Assembly: GCF_013410375.1 (NCBI RefSeq)
Contig: NZ_JACCFL010000001.1
Location: forward strand, 3,906,001 to 3,970,000
Direction of reading: 5' to 3'
DNA from: Leifsonia shinshuensis
Lineage (GTDB): Bacteria > Actinomycetota > Actinomycetes > Actinomycetales > Microbacteriaceae
DNA: 64,000 nucleotides
The position numbers and the translations under genes were made by a program. The first letter of the stretch is position 1; each line of letters opens with the position of its first letter. The notes under the pieces are model-generated. The model was not told the DNA's origin. It searched no databases and saw only the letters and a list, made by a program, of their open reading frames with translations. This document shows positions 1 to 8,710 of this stretch, one piece after another.

Positions 1-770
1 GCGACCTGCCGGTCGACACGATCGTCGCCGCGGGAGCGGAGGTCTACAACGACGTCCCGAGCACGATCCCGGGAACGCTGGCGTTCGCCCCTGTCGTCGA
101 CGGCGACCTCGTCCCCGAGCACCCGATCACGGTCCTCAGCGAGGGCCGGGGCCACCCCGTCCCTCTGGTGATCGGCACGAACCGCGACGAGGCGACGCTG
201 TTCAAGTTCATGAAGTCGCCGCTCATCCCGATCACCCGCGACTCGATCGAGCGCATGTTCGCCCTGATGATGGAGGACAACCCCGGCCTGGTGCCGCCGG
301 AGCGCGACGACGTGCTCGCCGTCTACGCCGGCGTGCGCGAGAAGGTCCGCGGGCTCGACATCGCGACCGACATCGGCTTCCGGATGCCCGCGGTCTGGGT
401 CGCCTCGGGGCATTCCCGCGTCGCCCCGACCCGCCTGTACCGCTTCGACTACGCGACGCCGATGCTGCGGCTGATGGGGATCCGGGCGGCCCACGCGACC
501 GAGCTCCCGTACGTCTGGGGCGACCTGCACAGCCAGAAGAAGGATCCGACCTTCCTCCTCGGCGGCCGCCGCACCGGTGAGGCGCTCTCCGCCCGGCTGC
601 TGGGCCGCTGGACCGCGTTCGCGACGACCGGGGTCCCCGGCGACGACTGGCCCGCCTACGACGAGAACGGCCGCGACACCCTCGTCATCGGCGCGGAGGA
701 CCGCGTCGTGCCCGACCTCGACGGCCGCCTCCGGGCTGGGTGGGGCGATGCCGTGCTGTCCTTCCGGTAG
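1..770 (+). CDS. carboxylesterase type B family protein, C-terminal part
   Basis: The reading frame is open from base 3, so the N-terminus lies before the window. The visible part reads FAPVVDGDLVPEHP and then LVIGTNRDEATLF, which match the region of type B carboxylesterases around the acidic residue of the Ser-Glu-His triad. HATELPYVWGD further on fits the catalytic histidine region. The GxSxG nucleophile must be upstream and cannot be seen. It should hydrolyse carboxylic esters, with an unknown substrate. It ends 110 bases before the next gene on the same strand. The family call is firm; the specificity is unknown. Confidence 0.85.
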   Translation, partial: DLPVDTIVAAGAEVYNDVPSTIPGTLAFAPVVDGDLVPEHPITVLSEGRGHPVPLVIGTNRDEATLFKFMKSPLIPITRDSIERMFALMMEDNPGLVPPERDDVLAVYAGVREKVRGLDIATDIGFRMPAVWVASGHSRVAPTRLYRFDYATPMLRLMGIRAAHATELPYVWGDLHSQKKDPTFLLGGRRTGEALSARLLGRWTAFATTGVPGDDWPAYDENGRDTLVIGAEDRVVPDLDGRLRAGWGDAVLSFR

Positions 771-879
771 GTCGCCGCCGCGGCGCGAGGACCCGGAGTT
801 TCGGTAGACGGTAGAGAATCTTACTTGTCTAGGGATATCCTCGGCACTGGGGCGATCCAGCGCCGGGAAGGACCTCACC

Positions 880-1866
880 ATGGCCAAGAAGACTTCGATG
901 ACGGTGATCGAGTACGACACGAACGGCGACACCGACGTCCTCAGCGCGCGGTCGCGGGCGATCCCCGCTCCCGGGCCCGGTGACGTGCTCGTCGAGGTGA
1001 TCGCCGCCGGCATCAGCCACATCGACGGGTTCATCCGCAGCGGTCGCGAGGAGGCCTGGGCGGACGAGCCCTTCCCGCGCGGTTCCGGGAGCGATTTCGC
1101 CGGCATCGTCGAGGTCGGCGACGCGGACGGCCGCTTCCGGCGCGGCGACGAGGTCATCGGGCACGTGCGCCAGGGTGCGCACGCCACCCATGTCGTCGTC
1201 CCCGTCGCGGCGCTGGTCCCCAAGCCGGCGCACGTCCCGTGGGAGGTCGCGGGCGGGCTCTTCCTGGCCGGCGTGACCGCGCTCGACATCCTCGACGACC
1301 TCCGCATCGGCCCGGGCGACACCGTGGTGATCTCCGCCGCCGCGGGCGGAGTCGGCAGCATCGAAGCCCAGGTGGCCAAGCACCGGGGCGCCTTCGTCAT
1401 CGGCACCTGCGGGGAACGCAACTTCGACTATCTGCGGCAGCTCGGCATCAAGCCGGTGACCTACGGCGAGGGCATCGAACGCCGCATCCGCGAGTTCGCG
1501 CCCGACGGCGTGACGGCTCTGATCGACAACTTCGGTCAGGACGGCCGTGGCCTCGCGGAGGAGCTCGGCGTGCCGGCGTCACGGTACCGGTCGAGCGCCG
1601 ACCGCCGCGACACCGAGCTGCGGCTGCTCCAGGACGATCCCGCCTCGATCGCGCACGCCACCGCCCAGCTCGGCCGCCTCGCCCAGCTGGCCGACGAGCG
1701 CGCGTTCACGCTGCTCATCTCCGGCTACTACCCGCTGGACGAGATCGCGGTCGCCTACGACGACCTGGCGAAGCTGCACTCGCGCGGCAAGGTCGTCCTC
1801 GGCACCCACCCGGTCACCACGTACCGCAACCTGAAGGCCCGCGACGTGCAGGAAGCGCGGGGCTGA
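880..1866 (+). CDS. NAD(P)-dependent MDR-family oxidoreductase (quinone oxidoreductase-like)
   Basis: This is a 328-residue zinc-free medium-chain dehydrogenase/reductase. An N-terminal GroES-like half (PGPGDVLVEVIAAGISHID) is followed by a Rossmann half with the AAGGVGS nucleotide-binding turn near residue 155, and the C-terminal SRGKVVLG is typical of quinone oxidoreductases. No structural-zinc cysteine cluster is seen. The ATG follows a GGAAGG ribosome site at good spacing. The 110 bases upstream contain an imperfect TAGAC/GTCTA inverted pair (805-809, 827-831) that might be an operator. It probably reduces an electrophilic carbonyl or quinone with NADPH; the substrate is not shown by context. 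Confidence 0.88.
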   Translation: MAKKTSMTVIEYDTNGDTDVLSARSRAIPAPGPGDVLVEVIAAGISHIDGFIRSGREEAWADEPFPRGSGSDFAGIVEVGDADGRFRRGDEVIGHVRQGAHATHVVVPVAALVPKPAHVPWEVAGGLFLAGVTALDILDDLRIGPGDTVVISAAAGGVGSIEAQVAKHRGAFVIGTCGERNFDYLRQLGIKPVTYGEGIERRIREFAPDGVTALIDNFGQDGRGLAEELGVPASRYRSSADRRDTELRLLQDDPASIAHATAQLGRLAQLADERAFTLLISGYYPLDEIAVAYDDLAKLHSRGKVVLGTHPVTTYRNLKARDVQEARG

Positions 1867-1873
1867 TCGCCCC

Positions 1874-1933
1874 GCGACCGTCAGCTCGGCGACCGTCGGC
1901 TCGGCGACCGTCAGGCCAGCGACCGTCAGCTCA
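1874..1933. repeat. four tandem copies of a 15-bp unit
   Basis: The unit GCGACCGTCAGCTCG occurs four times head to tail (1874, 1889, 1904, 1919) with one to three changes per copy. It fills the gap between two convergent genes, and the last copy contains the stop codon of the AraC gene. There is no hairpin potential that would make it an obvious terminator. It looks like a slippage-grown minisatellite. Confidence 0.85.
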
Positions 1934-2891
1934 GCGCGGCCGCCCGGGCCGCCGACGGCGACTCCCCGTACGCCGCCTTGAACACCCGGCTGAAGTGCGC
2001 GGCGTCGACGAAGCCCCAGCGCGTCGCGATCGACGCCACCGAGCGGCCGGCCGACAGCGGATCCATCAGCTCGCGACGGCAGCGCTCCAGACGGCGCGAC
2101 CGGATCCACGCCGAGACGGTGGTGCCCTGCTCCTGGAACAGCCCCTGCAGGTGCCGGGTCGAGATGAAGTGCGCCGCCGCCAGCTGCGCAGGTCCCAGGT
2201 CCGCGGACGACAGGTTGGCCTCGATGTACTCGCGGATGCGGCCCATCAGGGCGTGGTGCGGGTGGGCGAGCTCGGCGGCGGTGCCGAGGTGGTCCGCGAA
2301 GAGCGTGGCGGTCAGGTCGAGGGCGCTGTGCGCCAGCCGCGCGCCGGTCGCGCCGGAGAGCCGGTCGAGGTTGCCGGCGAGCTGGCCGAGGTACGGCGCG
2401 ACGATGCTGCCGACCCCGGCGCCGCCGTCGAACCGCACGGCGGTGAGCTGCGAGACCAGCTCGGCCGGCAGCCCGATCAGGTGCTTCGGGAACATGACGA
2501 CGACGGTGCGGAAGTCGTCGTCGAACACCAGGGTGTACGGCCGGTGGGTGTCGTAGACGGCGAGGTCGCCGGGCCGCAGCACGGCCTCCCGCCCCTCCTG
2601 GATGAGCAGCCCGGTGCCCGAGAGCATGAGGCTGAGCTTGAAGTAGTTGCGGTCGGCGCGCGCGATCAGTTCGGGCGTGCGCTCCACGACGTGCCGCGAG
2701 GCGTTCACCTCCGACACGTGGATCTCGTCGGCCTCCGCCGAGCGGATCCGCCCGAAGAACGGCTCCGGCCGGTCGCTGGTCACCTGCAGGGGCACGAAGG
2801 ACTCCGACACCGCGGTGCGGAAGCCGCTGAAATCGAGCAGGGGCGCTGACTCGGAGGACCGGAGAAGCTCGGGTGGCACGATCGACCTCAT
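1926..2891 (-). CDS. AraC-family transcriptional regulator
   Basis: The 321-residue protein has an N-terminal sensor half of the FeaR type (about residues 20-200, including RPGDLAVYDTHRPYTL) and a C-terminal pair of helix-turn-helix motifs (about 220-320, ending SIATRWGFVDAAHFSRVFKAAYGESP). The ATG at 2891 was chosen because the longer frame back to 3032 runs through the intergenic region, codes for low-complexity sequence and would nearly reach the divergent gene. It lies divergent from the aldehyde dehydrogenase gene with a 152-bp shared control region, so it is probably the activator of the downstream amino-alcohol cluster. The inducer is not known. Confidence 0.88.
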   Translation of the reverse strand: MRSIVPPELLRSSESAPLLDFSGFRTAVSESFVPLQVTSDRPEPFFGRIRSAEADEIHVSEVNASRHVVERTPELIARADRNYFKLSLMLSGTGLLIQEGREAVLRPGDLAVYDTHRPYTLVFDDDFRTVVVMFPKHLIGLPAELVSQLTAVRFDGGAGVGSIVAPYLGQLAGNLDRLSGATGARLAHSALDLTATLFADHLGTAAELAHPHHALMGRIREYIEANLSSADLGPAQLAAAHFISTRHLQGLFQEQGTTVSAWIRSRRLERCRRELMDPLSAGRSVASIATRWGFVDAAHFSRVFKAAYGESPSAARAAALS

Positions 2892-3043
2892 TCTGGACCG
2901 GGGACTACTTTGTATACGATCCGTGACGAGGATGTTAGCACCGTCCGTGCACCCCTCGTCATACCCCCTGCGCGCACGGACAACCTCCCCGGGCCGGCCC
3001 GAGCAAGACTGAACGGACCACTTCCCGCGCAAGGAGAACCACC
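2892..3043. promoter_or_regulatory. shared control region between the araC-like and aldehyde dehydrogenase genes
   Basis: This 152-bp gap between divergent genes holds TTTGTATACGAT at 2909-2920, whose GTATAC core is palindromic and could serve as a -10 element on either strand. An AAGGAG ribosome site sits before the ATG at 3044. No clear pair of AraC half-sites could be picked out by eye. Confidence 0.5.
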
Positions 3044-4453
3044 ATGACCGATGTCCGCGACCTCCTCGACCGCGTCAGCGCACCGGACGGCGACGGCCGG
3101 CCCATCCACGATCCGGCCACCGGCGAGGTCATCGGCAACGCTCCGGAGGCGACCGTCGCCGAGCTCGACGCGGCGATCGCCCGAGCGCGGGCGGCGCAGC
3201 CCGCGTGGGAGGCGCTCGGCCACGAGGCGCGCTCGGCCGCGCTGAACGCCGCGGCGGACGCCGTCGACGCCCGCGCCGAGGAGCTCGCCCGGCTGCTCTC
3301 CCGCGAGCAGGGCAAGCCGCTGAACGGCCCGAACGCGCGCTTCGAGGTGGGCGCCTGCTCCGCGTGGCTGCGCACCAACGCCGCCCTCCGGCTGGAGCCC
3401 GAGGTGCTCGTCGACGACGGCGAGACGCACGCCGAGCTGCACTACCGCGCCGTCGGCGTGGTCGGCGCGATCGGCCCGTGGAACTGGCCGCTCATGATCG
3501 CCGTCTGGCAGCTCGCGCCGGCCCTGCGGATGGGCAACACCGTCGTCGTCAAGCCGTCCGAGTACACCCCGCTCAGCGTCCTCGCCCTGGTCGACGTGCT
3601 GAACGAAGCCCTCCCGGCGGACGCGCTCATCGCCGTCTCCGGCGGCCGCGACGTCGGCGCCCGGCTGGCCTCCCACCCCGACATCGACAAGGTGATGTTC
3701 ACCGGGTCCACCGCGACCGGCCGTCGGATCATCGAGAGCTCGGCGGGCAACCTGGCCCGGCTGACGCTGGAGCTCGGCGGCAACGACGCCGGGATCGTGC
3801 TGCCCGGCACGGACGCGACGGCGATCGCGCAGGATTTGTTCTGGGGCGCGTTCATCAACACCGGCCAGACCTGCGCCGCGCTCAAGCGGCTCTACGTGCA
3901 CGACTCGGTCTACGACGAGGTCGTGGAGGCCCTGGCCGAGGTCGCGAAGGCCACCCCGATGGGCAACGGGCTGGACGAGGACAACGTGCTCGGCCCGCTG
4001 CAGAACCGGCAGCAGTTCGACATCGTGAACCGCCTGGTGGAGGACGCCAAGACGCACGGCGCCCGCATCGTCACCGGCGGCTCCCCGGCCACCGAACTCG
4101 GCGAGCTCTTCTACCCGATCACCCTGGTCGCCGACATCGCCGACGGCGTCGCGCTCGTCGACGAGGAGCAGTTCGGCCCGGCGCTCCCGATCATCCGCTA
4201 CACCGACGTGGAGGACGCCATCGCCAGCGCGAACCGCCTCGACGTCGGCCTCGGCGGCTCCGTCTGGGGACCGGACCGCGACGAGGCGCGCCGGATCGCC
4301 GCCCGCATCGAGTCCGGCACGGTCTGGATCAACTCGCACGGCGGCGTCCACCCGATGATCCCGTTCGGCGGGGTCAAGGGCTCCGGCTACGGTGTCGAGT
4401 TCGGCGTCGAGGGCCTGAAGGCCGTGGCGGTCCCGCGCGTCATCAACGGCTGA
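3044..4453 (+). CDS. aldehyde dehydrogenase family protein
   Basis: The 469-residue protein carries the full aldehyde dehydrogenase signature: GPWNWP near 144-149, Lys170 in VVVKPSE, the general-base Glu243 in TLELGGND, and the nucleophile Cys277 in NTGQTCAALKR. It oxidises an aldehyde to an acid with NAD(P)+ in the cytoplasm. A kinase gene follows 7 bases after the stop and a phospho-lyase gene comes next. In that setting the likely substrate is the aldehyde released by the phospho-lyase (for example acetaldehyde, propionaldehyde or an aminoadipate semialdehyde); this last step is inference. Confidence 0.93.
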   Translation: MTDVRDLLDRVSAPDGDGRPIHDPATGEVIGNAPEATVAELDAAIARARAAQPAWEALGHEARSAALNAAADAVDARAEELARLLSREQGKPLNGPNARFEVGACSAWLRTNAALRLEPEVLVDDGETHAELHYRAVGVVGAIGPWNWPLMIAVWQLAPALRMGNTVVVKPSEYTPLSVLALVDVLNEALPADALIAVSGGRDVGARLASHPDIDKVMFTGSTATGRRIIESSAGNLARLTLELGGNDAGIVLPGTDATAIAQDLFWGAFINTGQTCAALKRLYVHDSVYDEVVEALAEVAKATPMGNGLDEDNVLGPLQNRQQFDIVNRLVEDAKTHGARIVTGGSPATELGELFYPITLVADIADGVALVDEEQFGPALPIIRYTDVEDAIASANRLDVGLGGSVWGPDRDEARRIAARIESGTVWINSHGGVHPMIPFGGVKGSGYGVEFGVEGLKAVAVPRVING

Positions 4454-4460
4454 GGCCGCT

Positions 4461-5501
4461 GTGCGAGCCGAACCCGCGACCGCGACCGATCCCGCCGAGG
4501 AGCTCGCGCGGCGCGCGCTGGGCGACTTCGGGATCGACCGGGAGGCCGCCCTCCGTTTCGCGAACCGCCGGGAGAACGTGGTGTTCCGCGTCACGTCCGG
4601 CTCCGCGGAGTGGGCGCTCAAGGTCCACCGCCCGGGCTATCGCACCGACCGGGAGATCGAGTCGGAGTCGGCCTTCCTGGAGTCCGCCGCCCGCGCCGGC
4701 GTGAACGTCGCGCGTCCGCTGCGGCGGCGCGACGGATCGCACGTCGCGCACGTGACCGACGCGCAGGGAGCCGTCGCCCAGGTCACCGCGCAGGAGTGGC
4801 TGCCGGCCGCGACCCCGATCGGCTCGTCGCCGGACACCTTCACCGGCCGGAGCCGGCCCGCCGCCGCCCACCTCCGCGAGCTCGGCCGCACGATCGCGGC
4901 GCTGCACGACTGCGCCGAGCGCTCCGGCGCACCGGAGGGCTACGACCGGCCCGCCTGGGACGCCGCCGGCCTCTGCGGACCCGCGGCGCTCTGGGGTCGC
5001 GCCTCCGGGCTCCCCGCGCTGACGCCCGGGCAGCGCGCGACGCTGGCGCAGGCACAGGACACGCTGGCCACGGAGCTCGCCGCGCTCGAGCGCTCGGCGG
5101 CGACCTACGGCCCCATCCACGCCGACCTGACGCTCGAGAACGTACTGCTCTCCGCCGGCAGGATCGCCGTCATCGACTTCGACGACTGCGGGGAGGGCTG
5201 GTACCTGTTCGATCTCGCGACCTCCGCCTTCTTCCTCACCGGGCATCCGGAGGCCGACGCGCTGCTGGCGGCGCTGCTGGACGGCTACCGGGAGCGGCGG
5301 ACGCTGACCGCGGCCGACGCCGCCGCCTGGCAGCCGCTCCTGCTCGCCCGCTCGCTCTCCTACCTGGCGTGGTCGGTGGAGCGGCCCGACGAGGAGGCCA
5401 CCCGGTTCCACCTCGAGCACCTCCTCCCCCGCATCGTCCGGGCCTCGTCGCTCTATCTCGCGACCGGCCGCACCGGCTGGCCCGAGCTCGTCCTGGGCTG
5501 A
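4461..5501 (+). CDS. APH-family small-molecule kinase, probable amino-alcohol or hydroxylysine kinase
   Basis: This 346-residue aminoglycoside-phosphotransferase-fold protein has an N-lobe Lys in EWALKVHRPG (about 54), the Brenner motif HADLTLEN (220-227, catalytic Asp222) and the metal-binding VIDFDDCG (about 238-244). The start is GTG with a weak GAGG site. Family members next to class III phospho-lyases phosphorylate hydroxylysine or amino alcohols rather than antibiotics. The position directly before such a lyase gene and after an aldehyde dehydrogenase supports that role. It is unlikely to be a resistance gene. The substrate (ethanolamine, 1-aminopropan-2-ol, 5-hydroxylysine or similar) cannot be read from the sequence. 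Confidence 0.82.
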   Translation: MRAEPATATDPAEELARRALGDFGIDREAALRFANRRENVVFRVTSGSAEWALKVHRPGYRTDREIESESAFLESAARAGVNVARPLRRRDGSHVAHVTDAQGAVAQVTAQEWLPAATPIGSSPDTFTGRSRPAAAHLRELGRTIAALHDCAERSGAPEGYDRPAWDAAGLCGPAALWGRASGLPALTPGQRATLAQAQDTLATELAALERSAATYGPIHADLTLENVLLSAGRIAVIDFDDCGEGWYLFDLATSAFFLTGHPEADALLAALLDGYRERRTLTAADAAAWQPLLLARSLSYLAWSVERPDEEATRFHLEHLLPRIVRASSLYLATGRTGWPELVLG

Positions 5502-5527
5502 CGGGCGCCCGGCGCCCCCTCTCCGAT

Positions 5528-5573
5528 CCCCGATGGACTCCCCGACCCCGATGGACTCCCCGACACCGATGGA
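5528..5573 (+). repeat. 18-bp tandem repeat with a possible 17-codon ORF before the phospho-lyase gene
   Basis: CCCCGATGGACTCCCCGA occurs at 5528 and 5546, with a partial third copy from 5564. A short frame from ATG 5533 reads MDSPTPMDSPTPMEAAP and stops with a TGA that overlaps the ATG of the next gene (5583). It could couple translation, or may be only a by-product of repeat expansion. Confidence 0.6.
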
Positions 5574-5582
5574 AGCAGCCCC

Positions 5583-6890
5583 ATGACCGACCTCCTGACC
5601 CGCCGGTTCGACACGCTCGGCCCGTACAGCCCGCTGTTCTACGACCGGCCCCTCGAGTTCGTGCGAGCCGAGGGCGTCTGGCTGACCGACGCGCACGGCG
5701 ACCGGTACCTCGACGGCTACAACAACGTCCCGCACGTGGGCCACGCGCATCCGCGGGTCGTCGCCGCGATCGCGGAGCAGGCCGCGACGCTCAACATCCA
5801 CACCCGCTACCTGAACGATCGCGTGGTCGACTACGCCGAACGGCTGCTCGCGACCTTCGACGACGCCCTCGACCGGATCGTCTTCACGAACAGCGGGTCG
5901 GAGTCGAACGACCTCGCGTTCCGGATCGCCACGCAGCACTCCGGCGCGTCCGGAATCCTGATCTCGGACTTCAGCTACCACGGCCACACCCAGGCGCTCG
6001 CGCGGGTCACGACCGGCCTGCGCGCGCACGAGGGGCTCGGCCCGCACGTCCGCACGCTGCGGATCCCCGACCTCGACGGCGCCGACGTGGACGGTCCCGC
6101 CGGCGCGCAGCCGGAGGACGCGGTGCTGGACGCCGCTCTGCGCGAGGTGGACGAGGCGATCGCGTCCCTGCAGGCGGCCGGGTTCGGCGTCGCCGCGGTG
6201 CTGTTCGACTCCCTGTTCTCGACCGAGGGGCTCAACCGGGTGCCGGAGGGCTACGTCCGCGGGCTGGCCGAGCGCGTCCGCCGCGCCGGCGGCCTGGTCA
6301 TCGCCGACGAGGTCCAGTCCGGCTTCGGCCGCACCGGCCGCAGCTTCTGGGGCCACCGGAACCACGGCATCGTCCCGGACCTGGTGACGATGGGCAAGCC
6401 GATGGGCAACGGCCACCCGCTCGGCGGCGTGGCCCTCCCCGCCGCCTTGTTGGACGAGTTCGGCCCCCGCAACATGTACTTCAACACCTTCGGCGGCAAC
6501 CCCGTCTCCGCCGCGGCCGGCCTGGCCGTGCTCGACGTGCTGGCGGACGAGCGCCTGGTCGAGCGGGCGCAGGAGAACGGCCGCGCCATCCGGGCCGCCC
6601 TGGCGCAGCTCGGCGCGGAGCACCCGTGGATCGGCGTGCCGAAGGGCGACGGACTGTTCTTCGGCGTGGAGGTCTACGACCGGCCCGCCGCCGACGCCGG
6701 CGCCCGGCCCGACCCCGCCCGCACCAAGGCGGTGGTGGAGGCGATGCGCCACCGCCGGGTGCTGGTCAGCAGGATCGGCCGCCACGACAGCGTCCTCAAG
6801 ATGCGGCCGCCGCTCGCGATCGAGGCAGCGGAGGTCGACCTGCTGCTCGCGACGCTCGCCGACGCGCTGGCGGAGGTCGGCGGGCGCTGA
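5583..6890 (+). CDS. class III PLP enzyme, probable O-phospho-amine phospho-lyase
   Basis: The 435-residue fold-type I PLP protein has the cofactor aspartate in ADEVQSGFGR (Asp242) and the Schiff-base lysine in TMGKPMGNG (Lys272). Its N-terminal part reads YLDGYNNVPHVGHAHP and LNIHTRYLND. These resemble the NNVxHVGHxHP and LNTNxRYLHD signatures of the ethanolamine-phosphate and phosphohydroxylysine phospho-lyases more than ordinary transaminases. Such enzymes release ammonia and phosphate from a phosphorylated amine and leave an aldehyde. The kinase and aldehyde dehydrogenase just upstream complete that route. A plain omega-transaminase is the alternative. Confidence 0.83.
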   Translation: MTDLLTRRFDTLGPYSPLFYDRPLEFVRAEGVWLTDAHGDRYLDGYNNVPHVGHAHPRVVAAIAEQAATLNIHTRYLNDRVVDYAERLLATFDDALDRIVFTNSGSESNDLAFRIATQHSGASGILISDFSYHGHTQALARVTTGLRAHEGLGPHVRTLRIPDLDGADVDGPAGAQPEDAVLDAALREVDEAIASLQAAGFGVAAVLFDSLFSTEGLNRVPEGYVRGLAERVRRAGGLVIADEVQSGFGRTGRSFWGHRNHGIVPDLVTMGKPMGNGHPLGGVALPAALLDEFGPRNMYFNTFGGNPVSAAAGLAVLDVLADERLVERAQENGRAIRAALAQLGAEHPWIGVPKGDGLFFGVEVYDRPAADAGARPDPARTKAVVEAMRHRRVLVSRIGRHDSVLKMRPPLAIEAAEVDLLLATLADALAEVGGR

Positions 6891-6904
6891 CCATCGGAAA
6901 CGAG

Positions 6905-6938
6905 GATGCCCGGGCCGTCCTCAGACGGCCCGGGCATC
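6905..6938. terminator. bidirectional terminator between convergent genes
   Basis: A perfect 15-bp stem (GATGCCCGGGCCGTC with its complement) closes a 4-base loop (CTCA) between the stop of the phospho-lyase gene and the stop of the convergent permease gene. Confidence 0.85.
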
Positions 6939-6953
6939 GTCGTTCGACTCGCC

Positions 6954-8510
6954 TCAGAGCTCCGGCGCGTTCTGCTCCGCTGTGTTGTGCTCCTCCGTGT
7001 TCTGCTTCTCCGTGCCATGCCCGATCTGCGCGTACACCCGCGGGTTGCGGCGCTTGAGCACGTAGCCCCAGACGATGCCGGCGACGCCGGAGAGGATCAC
7101 GATCGCCGGGAGCAGGAACGTGGTCGCCGACGGCGGGGCCGTGGGGTCGCTGGTCAGCAGCGTGTTGAAGTACACGACGATGAGGATGAAGACCACGGTC
7201 AGCCCGATCCCGGAGACCACCGGGGCGACCACCCGCTGCCAGACGCCGAGACCGTGGCCGGAGCGCCGGAAGAAGCCGACGACCGCGAACGACACGATCG
7301 CCATCAGCAGCACCAGGCCGAGGGCGCCGGTGTTGGTCAGCCACGAGAACAGCGTCAGCACCGGGAACAGGATGGCCGGGGCGCCCTTCGGCGGCACCCA
7401 GCCGACGCTGGCGAGCGCGAACACGGCGATCACGACGAGCGCGAGGACCGTCTGGGTGAGCGAGCCCGCCCACGGCGCCCGGCTGTGCGCGCGGACCCGC
7501 GCCAGCCACGACGGCAGCACGCCCTCGCGGCCGAGGGAGAAGAAGTAGCGGGCGACGGCGTTGTGGAAGCTGACCAGCGACGCGAACAGGCTGGTGATGA
7601 ACAGCACCTGGGCGATGTCGCTGATCAGCACGCCGACGTTGGTCTCCAGGAACGAGAAGATCAGGTTCGGGCCCTGCTCCGTCGAGTCCTTGATGACCTT
7701 GGCGGGGCCGGAGGCGATGGTCATGGCCCACGACGACAGCGCGTAGAAGAGGGCGATGACGCCGACCGCGGTGTAGGTCGCGCGCGCGACGGTCCGCTTG
7801 GGGTCCTTCGCCTCCTCGCCGTAGATCGCGGCTCCCTCGAAGCCCATGAAGGCGGCGATGCCGAACGCGAAGACCGCCCCGATGCCGGGCACGAAGAGCG
7901 CCGCGGGGCTGAGCGCCTGCGCGCTGACCCCCTCCGGGGCGACGACGAACGCGGCCACGTCGTAGACGATGACGACCAGGAACTCGAGCGCCACGAGCAC
8001 GCCGAGCACCTTGGCGGAGAGGTCGACACGGTTCACGCCGAGGACGCCGACGATCGCGATGCAGACGAGGATCGGCAGCCACCAGGGCAGGTCCCAGCCG
8101 AACTTGGTGTTCAGCAGCGAGGCGACCTGATAGCCGAAGAGGCCGTACACGCCGATCTGCATGGCGTTGTACGACACCAGCGCGACGATCGAGACGCCGA
8201 CGCCGAGCGGCCGCCCGATGCCCTGCGAGACGTACGAGTAGAAGGCGCCGGCGTTGGTCACGTAGCGGCTCATGGCGGCGTAGCCGACCGCGAAGATCGC
8301 GAGCACGGCGCCGAGCAGCAGGAACGACAACGGCACCCCGAGCACGCCGGTGACGGCGAACGTCGTCGTCACGCCTCCGGCGAGGACGGTCAGCGGCGCC
8401 GAGGCGGCGACGATCATGAAGGTGACGGCGGGCACACCGAGACGGCGGTGGGCGGCAGGATGCGGGGTGACGCTGACAGCGGTGTCAGAGGTGTCAGAGG
8501 TGGAGGTCAC
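6954..8510 (-). CDS. APC-superfamily amino acid/amine permease
   Basis: This permease of about 518 residues has roughly 12 hydrophobic segments and APC-family landmarks: ASAPLTVLAGG in helix 1, GFEGAAIYGEEAKDPKRTV in the mid-protein loop, and FHNAVARYFFSLGREG. GTG at 8510 was chosen over the upstream ATG because AGGGAG lies 9 bases before it and the longer N-terminus is low-complexity. It converges on the kinase/phospho-lyase operon and probably imports its amine substrate, which is an inference. Two paralogs lie at 26976 and 32371. Confidence 0.88.
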   Translation of the reverse strand: MTSTSDTSDTAVSVTPHPAAHRRLGVPAVTFMIVAASAPLTVLAGGVTTTFAVTGVLGVPLSFLLLGAVLAIFAVGYAAMSRYVTNAGAFYSYVSQGIGRPLGVGVSIVALVSYNAMQIGVYGLFGYQVASLLNTKFGWDLPWWLPILVCIAIVGVLGVNRVDLSAKVLGVLVALEFLVVIVYDVAAFVVAPEGVSAQALSPAALFVPGIGAVFAFGIAAFMGFEGAAIYGEEAKDPKRTVARATYTAVGVIALFYALSSWAMTIASGPAKVIKDSTEQGPNLIFSFLETNVGVLISDIAQVLFITSLFASLVSFHNAVARYFFSLGREGVLPSWLARVRAHSRAPWAGSLTQTVLALVVIAVFALASVGWVPPKGAPAILFPVLTLFSWLTNTGALGLVLLMAIVSFAVVGFFRRSGHGLGVWQRVVAPVVSGIGLTVVFILIVVYFNTLLTSDPTAPPSATTFLLPAIVILSGVAGIVWGYVLKRRNPRVYAQIGHGTEKQNTEEHNTAEQNAPEL

Positions 8511-8710
8511 TGGGGTTCTCCCTCGATGGGACGCGCTCAGGGGATGCGCGATTGAAGACGATCCAATCGCGCGCGGGCCCGACGCGCTTGCTCGGGGGTG
8601 CACGGCGGTTGACTGCAGCGGAACAGTCGGGGTGGTGTCAGGCGTCGCGGCGGACCGCACTTACGCGATCCCCTCCAGCGCCGATAGCGGTCGGTGAGGA
8701 AAGGTATCGC

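Noticed and set aside
1239..2849. Long Arg/Pro-rich open frames on either strand opposite or out of frame with real genes (also at 3205, 4610, 12764, 45859, 47009, 50867)
   Set aside because: They run without stops because of the high GC content, lack ribosome sites and family motifs, and lie over well-supported genes.
2909..2920. TTTGTATACGAT as a proven GntR-type operator
   Set aside because: It is short, only partly palindromic, and could equally be a -10 element; left as a remark in the control region.
4461..5501. Aminoglycoside resistance gene
   Set aside because: The fold is shared, but the operon with a phospho-lyase and aldehyde dehydrogenase points to a metabolic kinase.
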